A DNA stretch of 64,000 nt from Pseudogulbenkiania ferrooxidans 2002 (GTDB lineage Bacteria; Pseudomonadota; Gammaproteobacteria; Burkholderiales; Chromobacteriaceae): positions 186,001-250,000 of the forward strand of contig NZ_ACIS01000008.1 of the NCBI RefSeq assembly GCF_000174355.1, written 5' to 3'. Position 1 is the first letter of the stretch; each line of letters begins with the position of its first letter. The notes under the pieces are model-generated. The model had not been told where the DNA came from. It saw only the letters and a list, made by a program, of their open reading frames with translations, and searched no databases. Positions 18,501-27,195 of this stretch are shown here, piece after piece. A program made the position numbers and the translations under genes.

Positions 18501-18864
18501 GGCCGGCCACAAGCTGGAAGCGGGCGAGCCGCTGCCGCTGCCCGACCTCGACGACCCCGCGGTGCAGTCGGCGGTGAAATCGGTCTTCGCACAGCGCATC
18601 GGCCGGCTTAAACTGGTGCAGCGGCTGCTTTCGCTGCCGGACAACGTGGCGCGCTACAAGACGCTGCGCGAGCAGCTGATCGCCGCCGAGCCGGTCTCCG
18701 AAACTGAGCTCAAGGCGCTGGCCCAGGCCCGCGTCACGGCGGCGCGCCAGGCCATGCTCAAGACCGACCCGACGTTGGCCGAAAGGCTGACGCTGGGCGA
18801 GGCGAAGCGGGTCAAGGCCGACGGCGACGGGGTGGCACTGGCCATCGCGCTCGGCAGCCGCTGA
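15523..18864 (+). CDS. DUF748 (AsmA/YhdP-like) large envelope protein
   Basis: The protein is 1113 aa with one N-terminal membrane anchor (Y-W-V-G-G-G-A-L-A-L-V-A-A, about 20-40). A long beta-rich periplasmic body then repeats the AsmA-like pattern (I-E-P-W-S-M-K-V-E-L-G-D-V-R-L). A Pro/Ala-rich linker lies near residues 680-710 and the C-terminal region resembles DUF748 ends. AsmA-like proteins of the bridge-like lipid-transfer superfamily are implicated in envelope lipid homeostasis; a role for this one is inference. The GTG at 15523 was chosen because AAGGGG lies 7 bases upstream and a promoter overlaps the earlier ATGs; those would add 10 residues. Confidence 0.8.
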   Translation: MSEREQDKGVMRRRRWPYWVGGGALALVAASWGALAWGVPDVARHAAADWAQGKGQKLSIGTMKIEPWSMKVELGDVRLAEGNGAPLFAARRLVLDAEPTALFIGRWRAALFQLDKPQWFVERNAQGEWNWARFVKAVSGPAKPATESKGELPKLVLDLLQLNGGEVRMVDHFGGETRAFDLKPVNLTLKELSTLPVDGGSYTLTAELGDGAKLAWKGNVGLQPLQSSGEARLDKLTLASLWPYVQPFFHTAPPQGELAASARYQFDLSGKTPQLKVAPFNATLNRLHLAAPGGGSALALKQLALEGGRFDLASSSVDITRLRLSDGELSAQRNGAGQLDWLAALPPAKAETAPAKPSPWQVKVGEIRAENWRYRFGDAGFVQPLEVQAAMPLLSTQLAVEPKDGVVLSKLGTQLADIGVGAAGSTPVIRLATAALADSELRLARHEVRLGALTLGGLEADVERNRQGEINLQQVFAKSSANPAVKPAAATGDAPGWQLHYPTVTLENGRLNWLDQTLPRPLRATLSELSVNAAPQDSGALALDVDSRLESGRLAAKLTLAPDGAALGGKITASAVPLAPFAPYALSGTVLKLAGGTLSANLDVDAGSKGWKVGGQGALNRFSLLEPNNRQPLLAWRQLALNGLSASSGTPLKVQLREVRLSDPVARLILNQQRQLNVSNLLAGKPAAAAPAPAPTATPAAPPAPVKVEVKAKKPAAPGASQVEVRTVHVQGGDIEFADLGMKPSFATRIHNLRGSIQGLSSQPGRRGTVTLDGDVDQYGDVRVRGALAPQAVTDDADITLAFRNIPLTSLNPYSMNFAGWKVNDGRLSVDLRYLLDKRQLKAENRVVIDSIQLGEEVQEPGVTRLPLRLAVALLEDSDGRIDLDLPISGSLDDPQFSYGRVVWKAFVNVITKIVTAPFRALGALMGGEGFDEVRFVAGEANVAPPEREKLDKLAAVLVKRPRMTLVLAGTYDPAVETRELARARIDRAILQAAGHKLEAGEPLPLPDLDDPAVQSAVKSVFAQRIGRLKLVQRLLSLPDNVARYKTLREQLIAAEPVSETELKALAQARVTAARQAMLKTDPTLAERLTLGEAKRVKADGDGVALAIALGSR

Positions 18865-18901
18865 GCGCCGGCGAACGATCGGCGGTACGCCGCGTCGTTG
18901 G

Positions 18902-18938
18902 CGCAGGATGGGTTGTGCCGCACTTCACCCATCCTGCG
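18902..18938. repeat. Perfect 12-bp inverted repeat upstream of nrdJ
   Basis: CGCAGGATGGGT (18902-18913) and its exact complement (18927-18938) are separated by 13 bases. There is no T-run, so it is not a standard terminator. It resembles dispersed REP-like hairpins of betaproteobacteria or could be an mRNA structure in the nrdJ leader. Confidence 0.6.
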
Positions 18939-19097
18939 GAACGCCGTTCCCGCGTCCGACGGGATGGTGCGCTCGCAACGATTTCTTGTCCTCGCTCCAG
19001 CCACCGAGGGAGCTTGACCAACATCAACGCCCGGCCGCGCTGGATAGCGTGAAATGCCGGTTTTGCCGCACCGAATGCCAGTTAGGGAGGGGGAGTA

Positions 19098-21947
19098 GTG
19101 AAACAGGAAAACGTGGCCGCCATGAGCGAACAGGCCATCTCGCGTGAAGTGCTGCTGGAGAAATACGCCAAGGGCGACGAACAGAGCGTCGCCGACGTGC
19201 GCCGCCGCGTGGCGCGCGCCCTGGCCGGCATCGAGGCCGAACCCGCGCGTTACGAGGCGGCGTTCTTCGACGCGCTGCAGCGCGGCTTCATCCCCGGCGG
19301 GCGCATCAACTCCGCCGCCGGCACCGAACTCAAGGCGACGCTGATCAACTGCTTCGTGCAGCCGGTGGGCGACGCCGTCAGCGAGAGCGAGGGCGGCAAG
19401 GTCGGCATCTACGAGGCATTGTTGCAGGCGGCGGAAACCATGCGCCGCGGCGGCGGCGTCGGTTACAACTTCAGCCGCATCCGTCCCAAGGGCGCGCGGG
19501 TGAAAGGCACCCACAGCCGTGCTTCCGGCCCGGTGTCGTACATGCGCGTGTTCGACCGCAGCTGCGAAACGGTGGAATCGGCCGGCTCGCGGCGCGGCGC
19601 GCAGATGGGCGTGCTCAACATCGAACACCCCGACGTCGAGGACTTCATCCACGCCAAGGACCAGGGCGACCTGAAGAACTTCAACATCTCGGTTGGCGTC
19701 TCCGACGCCTTCATGCAGGCGGTCGAGGCCGACGGGCCGTGGCAGCTGGTGCACGCCGTCGAGCCGGCCAGCGACGCCTTCCCCGAGGCCTTCCGCCGCG
19801 ACGACGGTCTGTGGGTGTACCGCACCGTGCGCGCGCGCGAGCTGTGGCGCCAGATCATGGAATCCACCTACGACCACGCCGAGCCGGGGGTGCTGTTCCT
19901 CAGCCAGATCAACCGCGACAACAACCTCAGCTACTGCGAGGTCATCGAGTCGACCAACCCCTGCGGCGAACAGCCGCTGCCCGACTACGGCTGCTGCGAC
20001 CTGGGCTCGATCAACCTCGCCGCCTTCGTCGAGCACCCCTTCACGCGCCGCGCCCGCTTCGACTTCAAGGCCTTCGAGACCGTGGTGCGCAGCGCCATTC
20101 GCATGCTCGACAACGTGCTCGACCTCACCGTCTGGCCGCTGCCCGAGCAACAACGCGAGGCGCAGGCCAAGCGTCGTGTCGGCCTCGGCTTCACCGGCCT
20201 GGGCGACGCGCTGATCCTGCTGCAGATCGCCTACAACAGCCCGCAGGGGCGGCAGATGGCAGCCAAGTTCGCCGAGACCATGCGCGACGCCGCCTACGAC
20301 GCCTCGGTCGATCTCGCCATCGAGAAGGGCGCGTTCCCGCTGTTCGACGCCGACAACTACCTGGCCGAACCGCACTGCGCCAGCCGCCTGCCCGAAGCGA
20401 TCAAGGCGCGCATCCGCCAGCACGGCATCCGCAACTCGCACCTGCTCTCCATCGCCCCCACCGGCACCATCTCGCTGGCCTTCGCCGACAACGCCTCCAA
20501 CGGCATCGAACCGCCGTTCTCGTGGTATTACACCCGCAAGAAGCGCATGGCCGACGGCTCGCAGCAGGAATACCGCGTCGAAGACCACGCCTACCGCCTG
20601 TACCGCCTGAACGGCGGCGACGTCGAGAAACTGCCGCCGTACTTCGTCTCGGCGCTGGAAATGAGCGCGCTCGACCACATGCAAATGGTGGCCGCGGTGG
20701 CGCCGTACATCGACACCGCCATCTCCAAGACCGTCAACGTGCCGGCCGACTACCCCTTCGACGAGTTCGAGCACCTCTACCTCGAAGCCTGGAAGGCCGG
20801 CCTCAAGGGCATCACCACCTACCGCCCCAACAGCGTGCTGGGCTCGGTGTTGTCGGTCGAACCGGCCCAGGCCGCGCCGCAGGACCTCCTGGCGAGCCAG
20901 GAAGGTGACCCGGACCGCCGCATCGCGCTGGTCAGCACCCCGAGCCCGGCGCTCGCCAGCCTGAAGTGGCCGCACCGCCCGCGCCTGAAGGGTGGCAACC
21001 CGTCGTGGACCTACATGATCGAGCACGACGACGGCGCCTTCGCCGTGTTCGTCGGCCATGTCGAAAACGGCCACACCCAGCCCTTCGAATGCTGGGTCAA
21101 CGGCAACGAACAGCCGCGCGGCCTCGGCGCCCTGGCCAAAACGCTGTCGATGGACATGCGCTGCCGCGACAAGGCCTGGCTCGCGCTCAAGCTCGACGCC
21201 CTGGCGCACACCATGGGCGACCGGCGCTACACCCTGGAACTGGGCGAGCGCACGCTGCATGCCAGCTCCGCCGCCGCCGTGCTGGGCCAGGTGGTGCGCC
21301 ACCGCGTCGAGCAGCTCGGCGCGCTCGACATGCACGCCGACGACACCTCCCCGGTGATGGACGCGCTGTTCGCCAAGAAAGAACCCAAGACCGGCACCGA
21401 CGGCACCATGAGCTGGTCGGTGGACGTCAGCAACCCGCAAACCGGCGATGACTTCGTGCTGTTCCTGAAAGAGCTGGTGCTGCCCGACGGCCAGCGCCGC
21501 CCGTTCTCGATGTGGCTCGCCGGCAGCTACCCGCGCGAACTGGACGGCCTGTGCAAGATGCTGAGCCTCGACATGCGCGTGATCGATCCGGCCTGGATCG
21601 GCATGAAACTGCGCAAGTTGCTCAACTACGCCGAACCGCAAGGCGACTTCTTCGCCCGCGTGCCCGGCAGCGACAAATCGCAAAGCTGGCCCTCCACCGT
21701 CGCCTACGTCGCGCGCCTGCTGATCCACCGCTTCGCCATGCTCGGTCTCCTTACCGAAGACGGCGTGCCGGTGGAGAACATGGGCGTGATGGTGCCGGAG
21801 CAGGGCGACCTGTTCGACAGCGTGCAAATGGAAACCGTGGCCCCGGTCGCCGGCAAACCCTGCCCGGAATGCGGCCACCACGCGCTGATCAAGAAGGACG
21901 GCTGCGAGTTCTGCACCGCCTGCGGCCATATCGGGGCGTGCGGGTGA
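19098..21947 (+). CDS. nrdJ: Adenosylcobalamin-dependent (class II) ribonucleotide reductase
   Basis: This enzyme reduces ribonucleotides to deoxyribonucleotides with coenzyme B12 as radical source, independent of oxygen. It is 949 aa in one chain. Visible elements are the finger-loop N-P-C-G-E-Q, the tight G-G-G-V-G-Y-N-F substrate region, and S-I-A-P-T-G-T-I-S. Two TSCPD-like segments follow (L-S-M-D-M-R near 695 and L-S-L-D-M-R near 825). The C-terminal Cys cluster C-P-E-C-G-H ... C-T-A-C-G-H probably mediates re-reduction or metal binding. The GTG at 19098 has an excellent AGGGAGGGGG just upstream; the alternative is the ATG at 19122. No B12 riboswitch was recognised in the 233-bp leader. 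Confidence 0.93.
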   Translation: MKQENVAAMSEQAISREVLLEKYAKGDEQSVADVRRRVARALAGIEAEPARYEAAFFDALQRGFIPGGRINSAAGTELKATLINCFVQPVGDAVSESEGGKVGIYEALLQAAETMRRGGGVGYNFSRIRPKGARVKGTHSRASGPVSYMRVFDRSCETVESAGSRRGAQMGVLNIEHPDVEDFIHAKDQGDLKNFNISVGVSDAFMQAVEADGPWQLVHAVEPASDAFPEAFRRDDGLWVYRTVRARELWRQIMESTYDHAEPGVLFLSQINRDNNLSYCEVIESTNPCGEQPLPDYGCCDLGSINLAAFVEHPFTRRARFDFKAFETVVRSAIRMLDNVLDLTVWPLPEQQREAQAKRRVGLGFTGLGDALILLQIAYNSPQGRQMAAKFAETMRDAAYDASVDLAIEKGAFPLFDADNYLAEPHCASRLPEAIKARIRQHGIRNSHLLSIAPTGTISLAFADNASNGIEPPFSWYYTRKKRMADGSQQEYRVEDHAYRLYRLNGGDVEKLPPYFVSALEMSALDHMQMVAAVAPYIDTAISKTVNVPADYPFDEFEHLYLEAWKAGLKGITTYRPNSVLGSVLSVEPAQAAPQDLLASQEGDPDRRIALVSTPSPALASLKWPHRPRLKGGNPSWTYMIEHDDGAFAVFVGHVENGHTQPFECWVNGNEQPRGLGALAKTLSMDMRCRDKAWLALKLDALAHTMGDRRYTLELGERTLHASSAAAVLGQVVRHRVEQLGALDMHADDTSPVMDALFAKKEPKTGTDGTMSWSVDVSNPQTGDDFVLFLKELVLPDGQRRPFSMWLAGSYPRELDGLCKMLSLDMRVIDPAWIGMKLRKLLNYAEPQGDFFARVPGSDKSQSWPSTVAYVARLLIHRFAMLGLLTEDGVPVENMGVMVPEQGDLFDSVQMETVAPVAGKPCPECGHHALIKKDGCEFCTACGHIGACG

Positions 21948-21984
21948 GGTTTGGGCCCGCTTGAGGTGTTGGACCAGTAAAACA

Positions 21985-22017
21985 AAGCCCCAGGCTGTCT
22001 GAGCCTGGGGCTTTTTT
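21985..22017. terminator. Intrinsic terminator after nrdJ
   Basis: Stem AGCCCCAGGCT / AGCCTGGGGCT with a 5-nt loop and a six-T tail. An A-run on the other side lets it work for the gene at 22110 (-) too. Confidence 0.92.
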
Positions 22018-22109
22018 ATTCGGCAAGGTGATGGTGTGCGTAGGGGGCGTGGAGCAGGAGCGGGTCCCGTCTGGCTGAGGCATCCGCTTGGGAAGCCGCT
22101 GTCCCCGCC

Positions 22110-22790
22110 TTATTCGAGTTTGGCCGCCAGGGCGCGCGCCGCTTCTTTGACGGTTTCAAGGCACAACGTCACTCCCGGTAGCGCTTGCCGTTGCCGTTGC
22201 CCAGCGAGTTCGTAGTCGATGCCATAGTGGTCGATGCCCAGCACGCGCGCGCGGCCTGGAAGCACGGCCGATACTTCATCTACGAGCAGAGCCTCGTCGG
22301 CAGCGGGCAGTCGAGTCAACGCCTTCCACTCCGGCTCTTCCAGCCAGCCCATGCGGCCGATCCCGCCGATGAAGCGTATGCGTTTGGGATTGAGTCTGAA
22401 GAACATGAAGTCAAGGTCGAGAAGCTGTTCCGAGCCTGGCTCATAGCGGAAATACCTGGCCAGGAATGCGGGTGTCGCCTCGTGTTTTTCCGCATCGGCC
22501 ACCCACGTGAGGCGGGCTGTGGCTTGCACATCCGTGGCCCCGGGCTGCACCACCGACAGGCTCACACGCGGGTCGGTCAGCAGATTTTTGGTGTGTTCGG
22601 CCAAGGCGCTGATGTAGAGCACCGGGCAGTGGCTCTCATCCAGGACATAGGGAACGACGGTGGCGTATGGATAGCCCGGCAATTGGGACGAGTTGGTCGC
22701 CAGCGTCCCATATGTGGACTCATGCAGTAGCGTCAGGGCAGCCTCGATAGGGATTTTCACGAGAATGAATTCCGGCGAAAGAGTCGGCAC
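22110..22790 (-). CDS. PNPOx-like split-barrel flavoprotein, HugZ-type
   Basis: This is a pyridoxamine-phosphate-oxidase-like FMN-binding barrel followed by a C-terminal DUF2470-like region (about 150-226). The overall plan is that of HugZ heme oxygenases and related proteins. The N-terminal G-T-L-A-T and P-Y-A-T-V-V-P-Y strands, and H-T-K-N-L-L-T-D-P-R-V-S-L, are typical. Substrate cannot be told; heme degradation is one possibility and no heme-uptake genes are adjacent. The start is uncertain: GTG at 22790 gives 226 aa and GTG at 22757 fits family N-termini better. Neither has a clear ribosome binding site. Confidence 0.7.
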   Translation of the reverse strand: MPTLSPEFILVKIPIEAALTLLHESTYGTLATNSSQLPGYPYATVVPYVLDESHCPVLYISALAEHTKNLLTDPRVSLSVVQPGATDVQATARLTWVADAEKHEATPAFLARYFRYEPGSEQLLDLDFMFFRLNPKRIRFIGGIGRMGWLEEPEWKALTRLPAADEALLVDEVSAVLPGRARVLGIDHYGIDYELAGQRQRQALPGVTLCLETVKEAARALAAKLE

Positions 22791-23096
22791 AGGGTGGGTA
22801 AGTCCGATACTAACTTACGCCATCAGGAGCGTTATGGCGAGGCCTGGCCGCCGGTATGCCAGCCGTGCCTCTTCTTGCCTTTGATTTGGGCATGCCGTGG
22901 CTCATGCGTGACCGGTGCGAGAAGCGTGGCTGCAACGACGCCTTGCCCCCCGTGTGTCGGCAGGAGGTCCCGGTGTTCCACCAGAGCGGGTGGGCATCGG
23001 CTACAGTCAAAGCGGGGGCGCGGCGGCGACAGCCCGGCTGCTGGCAGAAGGCATCGCCGTCATGGCTGGCGCTGCCAACGAGGAGACATCACAACC
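22791..23096. other. Intergenic region before orphan binding protein
   Basis: An open frame continues in phase into the gene at 23097, but its translation has no signal peptide and no recognisable family. I see no promoter or structured RNA with confidence. Confidence 0.4.
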
Positions 23097-24026
23097 ATGT
23101 TGAGACGAGTCATTCTGGCCGTGCTGTTGGGTTCGGCCGTACCGAGCGTGCCCGCGCAGGCCCGGGAGTGCATCGAGGTGGTCTCCGCCGGTGGCGGTTA
23201 TGCCTTCTGGCAGGCGGTCGGCGAGGGAGCGAATCAGGCCGGGAAGGAGCTGGGCATCGACATCTACTTCCGCGGCCCGGCCAAGGAAGAAGACCGCGAC
23301 GCCCAGGAAACCATCGCCAACATGATGTGGGATCTGCATTGCCAGGCGCTGGTGATGGCGCCCAACGCGCCGGAGCGGGCGCGACTGGTCGAGCGGCTCA
23401 AGGCGCAGGGCATCCCCACCGTGTACATCGACCGCGATACCGGCGGGGCCGATGTCGCGGCGGTGGTGGCAACTAATAACCTCCGGGCCGGCCAGTTGGC
23501 CGGGGAGGAAATGGCGCGGGCGTTGGGCAAGAGAAAACGCGTGGCGGTGTTGCGGGAGCGCGCCGACGTGGTGTCGACCGAAGACCGCGCCCGCGGTTTC
23601 ATCGAGGCGGCCACCCGTGCCGGACTGAAGGTGGTGCGCAGTGCCTACATCGGCACCTCGGTGGGGGATTCACGGGTCGAGGCGGAAAAAGTGCTGGCGG
23701 CGCTGCGCGGAAAGATCGATGGCGTGTTTACCCCCAACGAGTCGACCACCCTGGGGGCGGTGATCCAGCTGAAGAAGATGGGACTGGCCGGGAAAGTGCT
23801 GCATATCGGCTTCGACAGCAACCAGTATCTCGCCAGCGCGGTGCGTCTGGGCGATCTCTACGGGCTGGTCGTGCAGCGCCCGCGCGAGATGGGCTACCAG
23901 GGCGTGTTCCTGGCCTACCGCAAAGCGCAGGGCCAGACGCTCGAGGTGCGCAACGTCGACACCGGGGTGGTGTTCGTGACCAAGGGCAATATCGATCAGC
24001 CGGGCATCGCCAAGGCGTTGTACTGA
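23097..24026 (+). CDS. Periplasmic sugar-type binding protein, orphan
   Basis: This is a periplasmic binding protein of the RbsB/LacI-like type (Peripla_BP_4), 309 aa. The signal peptide is M-L-R-R-V-I-L-A-V-L-L-G-S-A-V-P, with likely cleavage after A-Q-A. The pattern A-F-W-Q-A-V-G-E-G-A-N-Q-A, alternating with V-Y-I-D-R-D-T and G-F-D-S-N-Q-Y, is characteristic. GAGGAGA precedes the ATG at 23097 by about 10 bases. No ABC permease or ATPase is adjacent on either side, so it may serve a remote transporter or a sensor. The ligand is unknown. Confidence 0.8.
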   Translation: MLRRVILAVLLGSAVPSVPAQARECIEVVSAGGGYAFWQAVGEGANQAGKELGIDIYFRGPAKEEDRDAQETIANMMWDLHCQALVMAPNAPERARLVERLKAQGIPTVYIDRDTGGADVAAVVATNNLRAGQLAGEEMARALGKRKRVAVLRERADVVSTEDRARGFIEAATRAGLKVVRSAYIGTSVGDSRVEAEKVLAALRGKIDGVFTPNESTTLGAVIQLKKMGLAGKVLHIGFDSNQYLASAVRLGDLYGLVVQRPREMGYQGVFLAYRKAQGQTLEVRNVDTGVVFVTKGNIDQPGIAKALY

Positions 24027-24093
24027 GAATACGGCGGCGCGCTCGCGCCGCCGTGGCCATCAACCAGGCCAGCGCATTCGCAGGGGGAGGACC

Positions 24094-24672
24094 ATGACGG
24101 TATTGCTACTGGGTTTGCTGATCTTTCTGGGCGGGCATTCGGTGCGTATCGTCGCCGAGCCTTGGCGTGAAGCGCAGATCGCCCGCTGGGGGCCTCTGGT
24201 GTGGAAAGGTGCGTTCACTTTAATGGCGCTGGTGGGGCTGGTGTTGGTCGTCTGGGGCTATGGGCTGGCGCGCGAGCAGACAGCGGTATTGTGGGCGCCG
24301 CCGCTCTGGGCGCGCCATCTCGCCGCGTTACTGACCGCCGTGTCCTTCGTGTTGTTCGCAGCGGCGAAGGTGCCGGGCAATCATGTCAAGGCCGTGCTGG
24401 GCCATCCAATGGTGCTGGGGGTGCAGCTGTGGGCCGTTGCTCATCTTCTCGCCAACGGAACACTGGCGGCCGTGGTGCTGTTCGGCGCCTTCCTGCTCTG
24501 GTCGGTGCTGGACTTCGTCTCGGCGCGCCGCCGCGACCGCGTGGCGGGAACGCGCTATCTGCCCGGGAGGCTGGAGCGTGATGTCGCCGCCGTGGTCGCC
24601 GGGCTCGTGCTCTGGGGCTTGTTTGCCTTCCTGCTGCACGGCTGGTTGATCGGCGTGCGGCCGTTCGGCTGA
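24094..24672 (+). CDS. NnrU family membrane protein
   Basis: This is a hydrophobic inner-membrane protein of 192 aa with about five or six membrane segments, matching NnrU. NnrU proteins are associated with nitrite and nitric oxide reduction clusters, and some relatives with carotenoid isomerisation. Typical features are G-H-S-V-R at the N-terminus and a central N-H-V-K-A-V-L-G-H-P-M-V-L-G. GGGGGAGG precedes the ATG. No denitrification genes are in the window, so the role here is open. It lies convergent to the CopD-like gene. Confidence 0.8.
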   Translation: MTVLLLGLLIFLGGHSVRIVAEPWREAQIARWGPLVWKGAFTLMALVGLVLVVWGYGLAREQTAVLWAPPLWARHLAALLTAVSFVLFAAAKVPGNHVKAVLGHPMVLGVQLWAVAHLLANGTLAAVVLFGAFLLWSVLDFVSARRRDRVAGTRYLPGRLERDVAAVVAGLVLWGLFAFLLHGWLIGVRPFG

Positions 24673-24683
24673 ACGGCCGCGCA

Positions 24684-25145
24684 TCAGGCCAGCCAGCGCC
24701 CCAGCGTGGCGGTGGCGATGGTCAGGACGCCCAGCCAGAGGTTGATACCCACTGCCTTGCGGATGCGGCCCAGCGCGTCGCCGCCGGCTTTCCATTCTTC
24801 CGCGGCGACGGCGCGTTTGAGTTCGGCATAGGGGCCAAAGAACACGTAGAGGTAGATCGCGATCATGGCGAGCCCGACCATCAGCATCAGGTGCCAGTTG
24901 AGCGGGGCGGCATCGAAACCGACGCGGGCGATCATGGCGAGCCCGCTCACCGGGATCAAAATGACAGCGCCCCACACCCAGGCGAAGAAGCGCGCGAACA
25001 CGCGCTGCCACAGCCGCAGCCGGTGCGGCGGGTCGAGCAGCTCGGCCGCGCTCGGACGCAGGCAGACGTAGGCGAAGAACATGCCGCCGACCCACAGGGC
25101 GACGCTGGCGAGGTGCAGGAAGCGGAACAGCGGTTCGGGAGTCAT
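24684..25145 (-). CDS. CopD/DUF2269-like integral membrane protein
   Basis: The protein is 153 aa with four predicted membrane helices. The N-terminal F-L-H-L-A-S-V-A-L-W-V-G-G-M-F-F carries the paired His/Trp pattern of the CopD superfamily, and a second H-L-M-L-M-V-G helix follows. Members are linked to copper handling or, more loosely, to heme-related membrane functions. No copper genes are adjacent. The ATG at 25145 was chosen because the conserved N-terminus follows it; longer in-frame starts would add 67 non-conserved residues. The 3' end is 11 bases from that of the convergent nnrU gene. Confidence 0.7.
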   Translation of the reverse strand: MTPEPLFRFLHLASVALWVGGMFFAYVCLRPSAAELLDPPHRLRLWQRVFARFFAWVWGAVILIPVSGLAMIARVGFDAAPLNWHLMLMVGLAMIAIYLYVFFGPYAELKRAVAAEEWKAGGDALGRIRKAVGINLWLGVLTIATATLGRWLA

Positions 25146-25272
25146 GACGTCGGTTCGATCTCGAATGGATGGGGATGCTGTCATTCTATACGGCCCGGCC
25201 ACCCTCTGCCTCGCCCTGCCAGCGCCGACCGATTCTGGCAGAATGGCGGGTCCATCCTCCTGAGGTTTCTTC

Positions 25273-27186
25273 GTGGTCAGTTCGTCCCTGCGCGTGCTGT
25301 CGCTCATCCCGCCGATGACGCAGCTCAATACCCCGTATCCGTCCACCGCCTACATCACCGGCTTCCTGCGTTCGCGCGGGGTGCCCGCGGTGCAGGAGGA
25401 CCTGGCGCTGGCGCTGGTGTTGCGGCTGTTTTCCGCGGAAGGGCTGCAGGCGATCCGCGAACGCATCGACGCCATCCCGCCGAAGAAGCGCAGCGCCCAG
25501 GTGCATGGTTTCGTCGAGCAGTTCGAGCGCTATCTCGCTACCATCTCGCCCACCATGGCCTTCCTGCAGGGGCGCGACTCCACCGTGAGCCACCGCATCT
25601 GCAGCCGCCATTTCCTGCCGGAAGGGGCGCGCTTCGCCTCGCTGGAGGTGTACGTCGATCCGGACGATCCCTACGGCGGCGATCCGCTGGCCTGGGCCTT
25701 CGGCGCCTTGGGGCAGCAGGACCGCGCGCGCCATCTCGCCACGCTCTACCTGAACGATATCTCCGACGTGCTGCGCGAGGCGGTCGACGCGCGTTTCGAG
25801 TTCGTGCGCTACGCCGAGTCGCTGGCGATGAGCCAACCCACCTTCGAGCCGCTGGCCAAGGCGCTGGCCGCCAAGCCCTCGCTGGTGGACGACACCTTGC
25901 AGGCGCTCACGCTCGACGCCATCGAGCGCCACCAGCCCGAGCTGGTGCTGCTGTCGGTGCCGTTCCCAGGCTCGGTGTATGCGGCGTTCCGTATCGCGCA
26001 GACCATCAAGGCACGTTGGCCGAACATCAAGACCGCGCTGGGCGGCGGTTTCGTCAACACCGAGCTGCGCGAGCTGAAAGAGCCGCGCGTGTTCGATTAC
26101 TTCGACTTCGTCACGCTGGACGACGGCGAAAAGCCGATCCTGGCGCTGCTGGAGCACCTGCAGGGCCAGCGTTCCACCTCGCGCCTGGTGCGCACCTTCG
26201 TGCGGGAGGAGGGCCAGGTACGTTACGTCAACCTGATGGAAGCCGACATCCCGTTCGAGGAGGTCGGCACGCCGACCTGGGACGGCCTGCCGATCGAGCG
26301 CTACCTGTCGCTCTTGGACATGCTCAACCCGATGCACCGGCTGTGGAGCGACGGGCGCTGGAACAAGCTGACGGTGGCGCACGGCTGCTACTGGAAGAAG
26401 TGCAGCTTCTGCGACGTCACGCTGGACTACATCTCGCGCTACGAAACCGCCTCGGCCGCAACGCTGGTGGACCGCATCGAGGCGATCATCGCCGAGACCG
26501 GTCAGACCGGCTTCCACTTCGTCGACGAGGCCGCGCCGCCCAAGATGCTGCGCGCGCTGGCCGAAGAACTGCTGCGGCGCAACGTGTCGATTTCGTGGTG
26601 GGGCAATATCCGCTTCGAGAAATCCTTCACCCCGGAACTGTGCCAGCTGTTGGCCGAATCCGGCTGCATCGCCATCTCGGGCGGGCTGGAGGTGGCGTCG
26701 GACCGGCTGCTCAAGCTGATGAAGAAGGGCGTGTCGGTGGAGCAGGTGGCGCGGGTGACGCAGGGCTTCACCGAGGCCGGCATCCTGGTGCACGCCTACC
26801 TGATGTACGGCTTCCCGACCCAGACGGTGCAGGACACGGTGGACGCGCTGGAATACGTGCGCCAGCTGTTCGACAACGGCTGCATCCAGTCCGGCTTCTT
26901 CCACCGCTTCGCCTGCACGGTGCACTCGCCGGTCGGGCAGAATCCGGAAGAGTACGGTGTGCAGTTGGTCCCGCTGCCCGAGGTGAGCTTCGCCAAGAAC
27001 GACGTCGGCTTCATCGACCCGACCGGGGTCGATCACGACGCCATGGGCGAGGCCTTGAACAAGGCGTTGTACAACTACATGCACGGCATCGCGCTGGACG
27101 AGGACGTGCGGCGCTGGTTCTACGGCCGGGTGCCGCGCCCGCGGGTGCCGCGCAATTTCATCGAGCGGGCGCTGGCCGCGCGCTGA
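25273..27186 (+). CDS. Radical SAM protein, B12-binding-domain class
   Basis: The protein is 637 aa. A Rossmann-like N-terminal domain of the B12-binding class (about 5-260) precedes a radical SAM core with C-Y-W-K-K-C-S-F-C, the CxxxCxxC [4Fe-4S] motif (about 373-381). The cobalamin motif D-x-H-x-x-G is not evident, so B12 may not bind. A G-G-G-F-V-N-T-E-L-R-E-L segment and a C-terminal elongator-type region are typical of uncharacterised homologues in betaproteobacteria. The GTG at 25273 follows a TGAGG site. Substrate is unknown. The convergent MFS gene ends 9 bases downstream. Confidence 0.85.
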   Translation: MVSSSLRVLSLIPPMTQLNTPYPSTAYITGFLRSRGVPAVQEDLALALVLRLFSAEGLQAIRERIDAIPPKKRSAQVHGFVEQFERYLATISPTMAFLQGRDSTVSHRICSRHFLPEGARFASLEVYVDPDDPYGGDPLAWAFGALGQQDRARHLATLYLNDISDVLREAVDARFEFVRYAESLAMSQPTFEPLAKALAAKPSLVDDTLQALTLDAIERHQPELVLLSVPFPGSVYAAFRIAQTIKARWPNIKTALGGGFVNTELRELKEPRVFDYFDFVTLDDGEKPILALLEHLQGQRSTSRLVRTFVREEGQVRYVNLMEADIPFEEVGTPTWDGLPIERYLSLLDMLNPMHRLWSDGRWNKLTVAHGCYWKKCSFCDVTLDYISRYETASAATLVDRIEAIIAETGQTGFHFVDEAAPPKMLRALAEELLRRNVSISWWGNIRFEKSFTPELCQLLAESGCIAISGGLEVASDRLLKLMKKGVSVEQVARVTQGFTEAGILVHAYLMYGFPTQTVQDTVDALEYVRQLFDNGCIQSGFFHRFACTVHSPVGQNPEEYGVQLVPLPEVSFAKNDVGFIDPTGVDHDAMGEALNKALYNYMHGIALDEDVRRWFYGRVPRPRVPRNFIERALAAR

Positions 27187-27195
27187 CGGCCGGCC

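Noticed and set aside
18865..19097. Possible cobalamin riboswitch in the nrdJ leader
   Set aside because: No B12-box sequence could be found; only a 12-bp hairpin is evident.
18654..21929. Minus-strand open frame of about 1090 codons opposite nrdJ
   Set aside because: It is a shadow of nrdJ with low-complexity His/Ala/Arg composition; all recognisable motifs are on the plus strand.
21985..22017. GGCTGTCTGAGCC as a Neisseria-type DNA uptake sequence
   Set aside because: It is part of a terminator stem-loop and does not match the 10- to 12-mer DUS dialects. No other similar copies were noticed.
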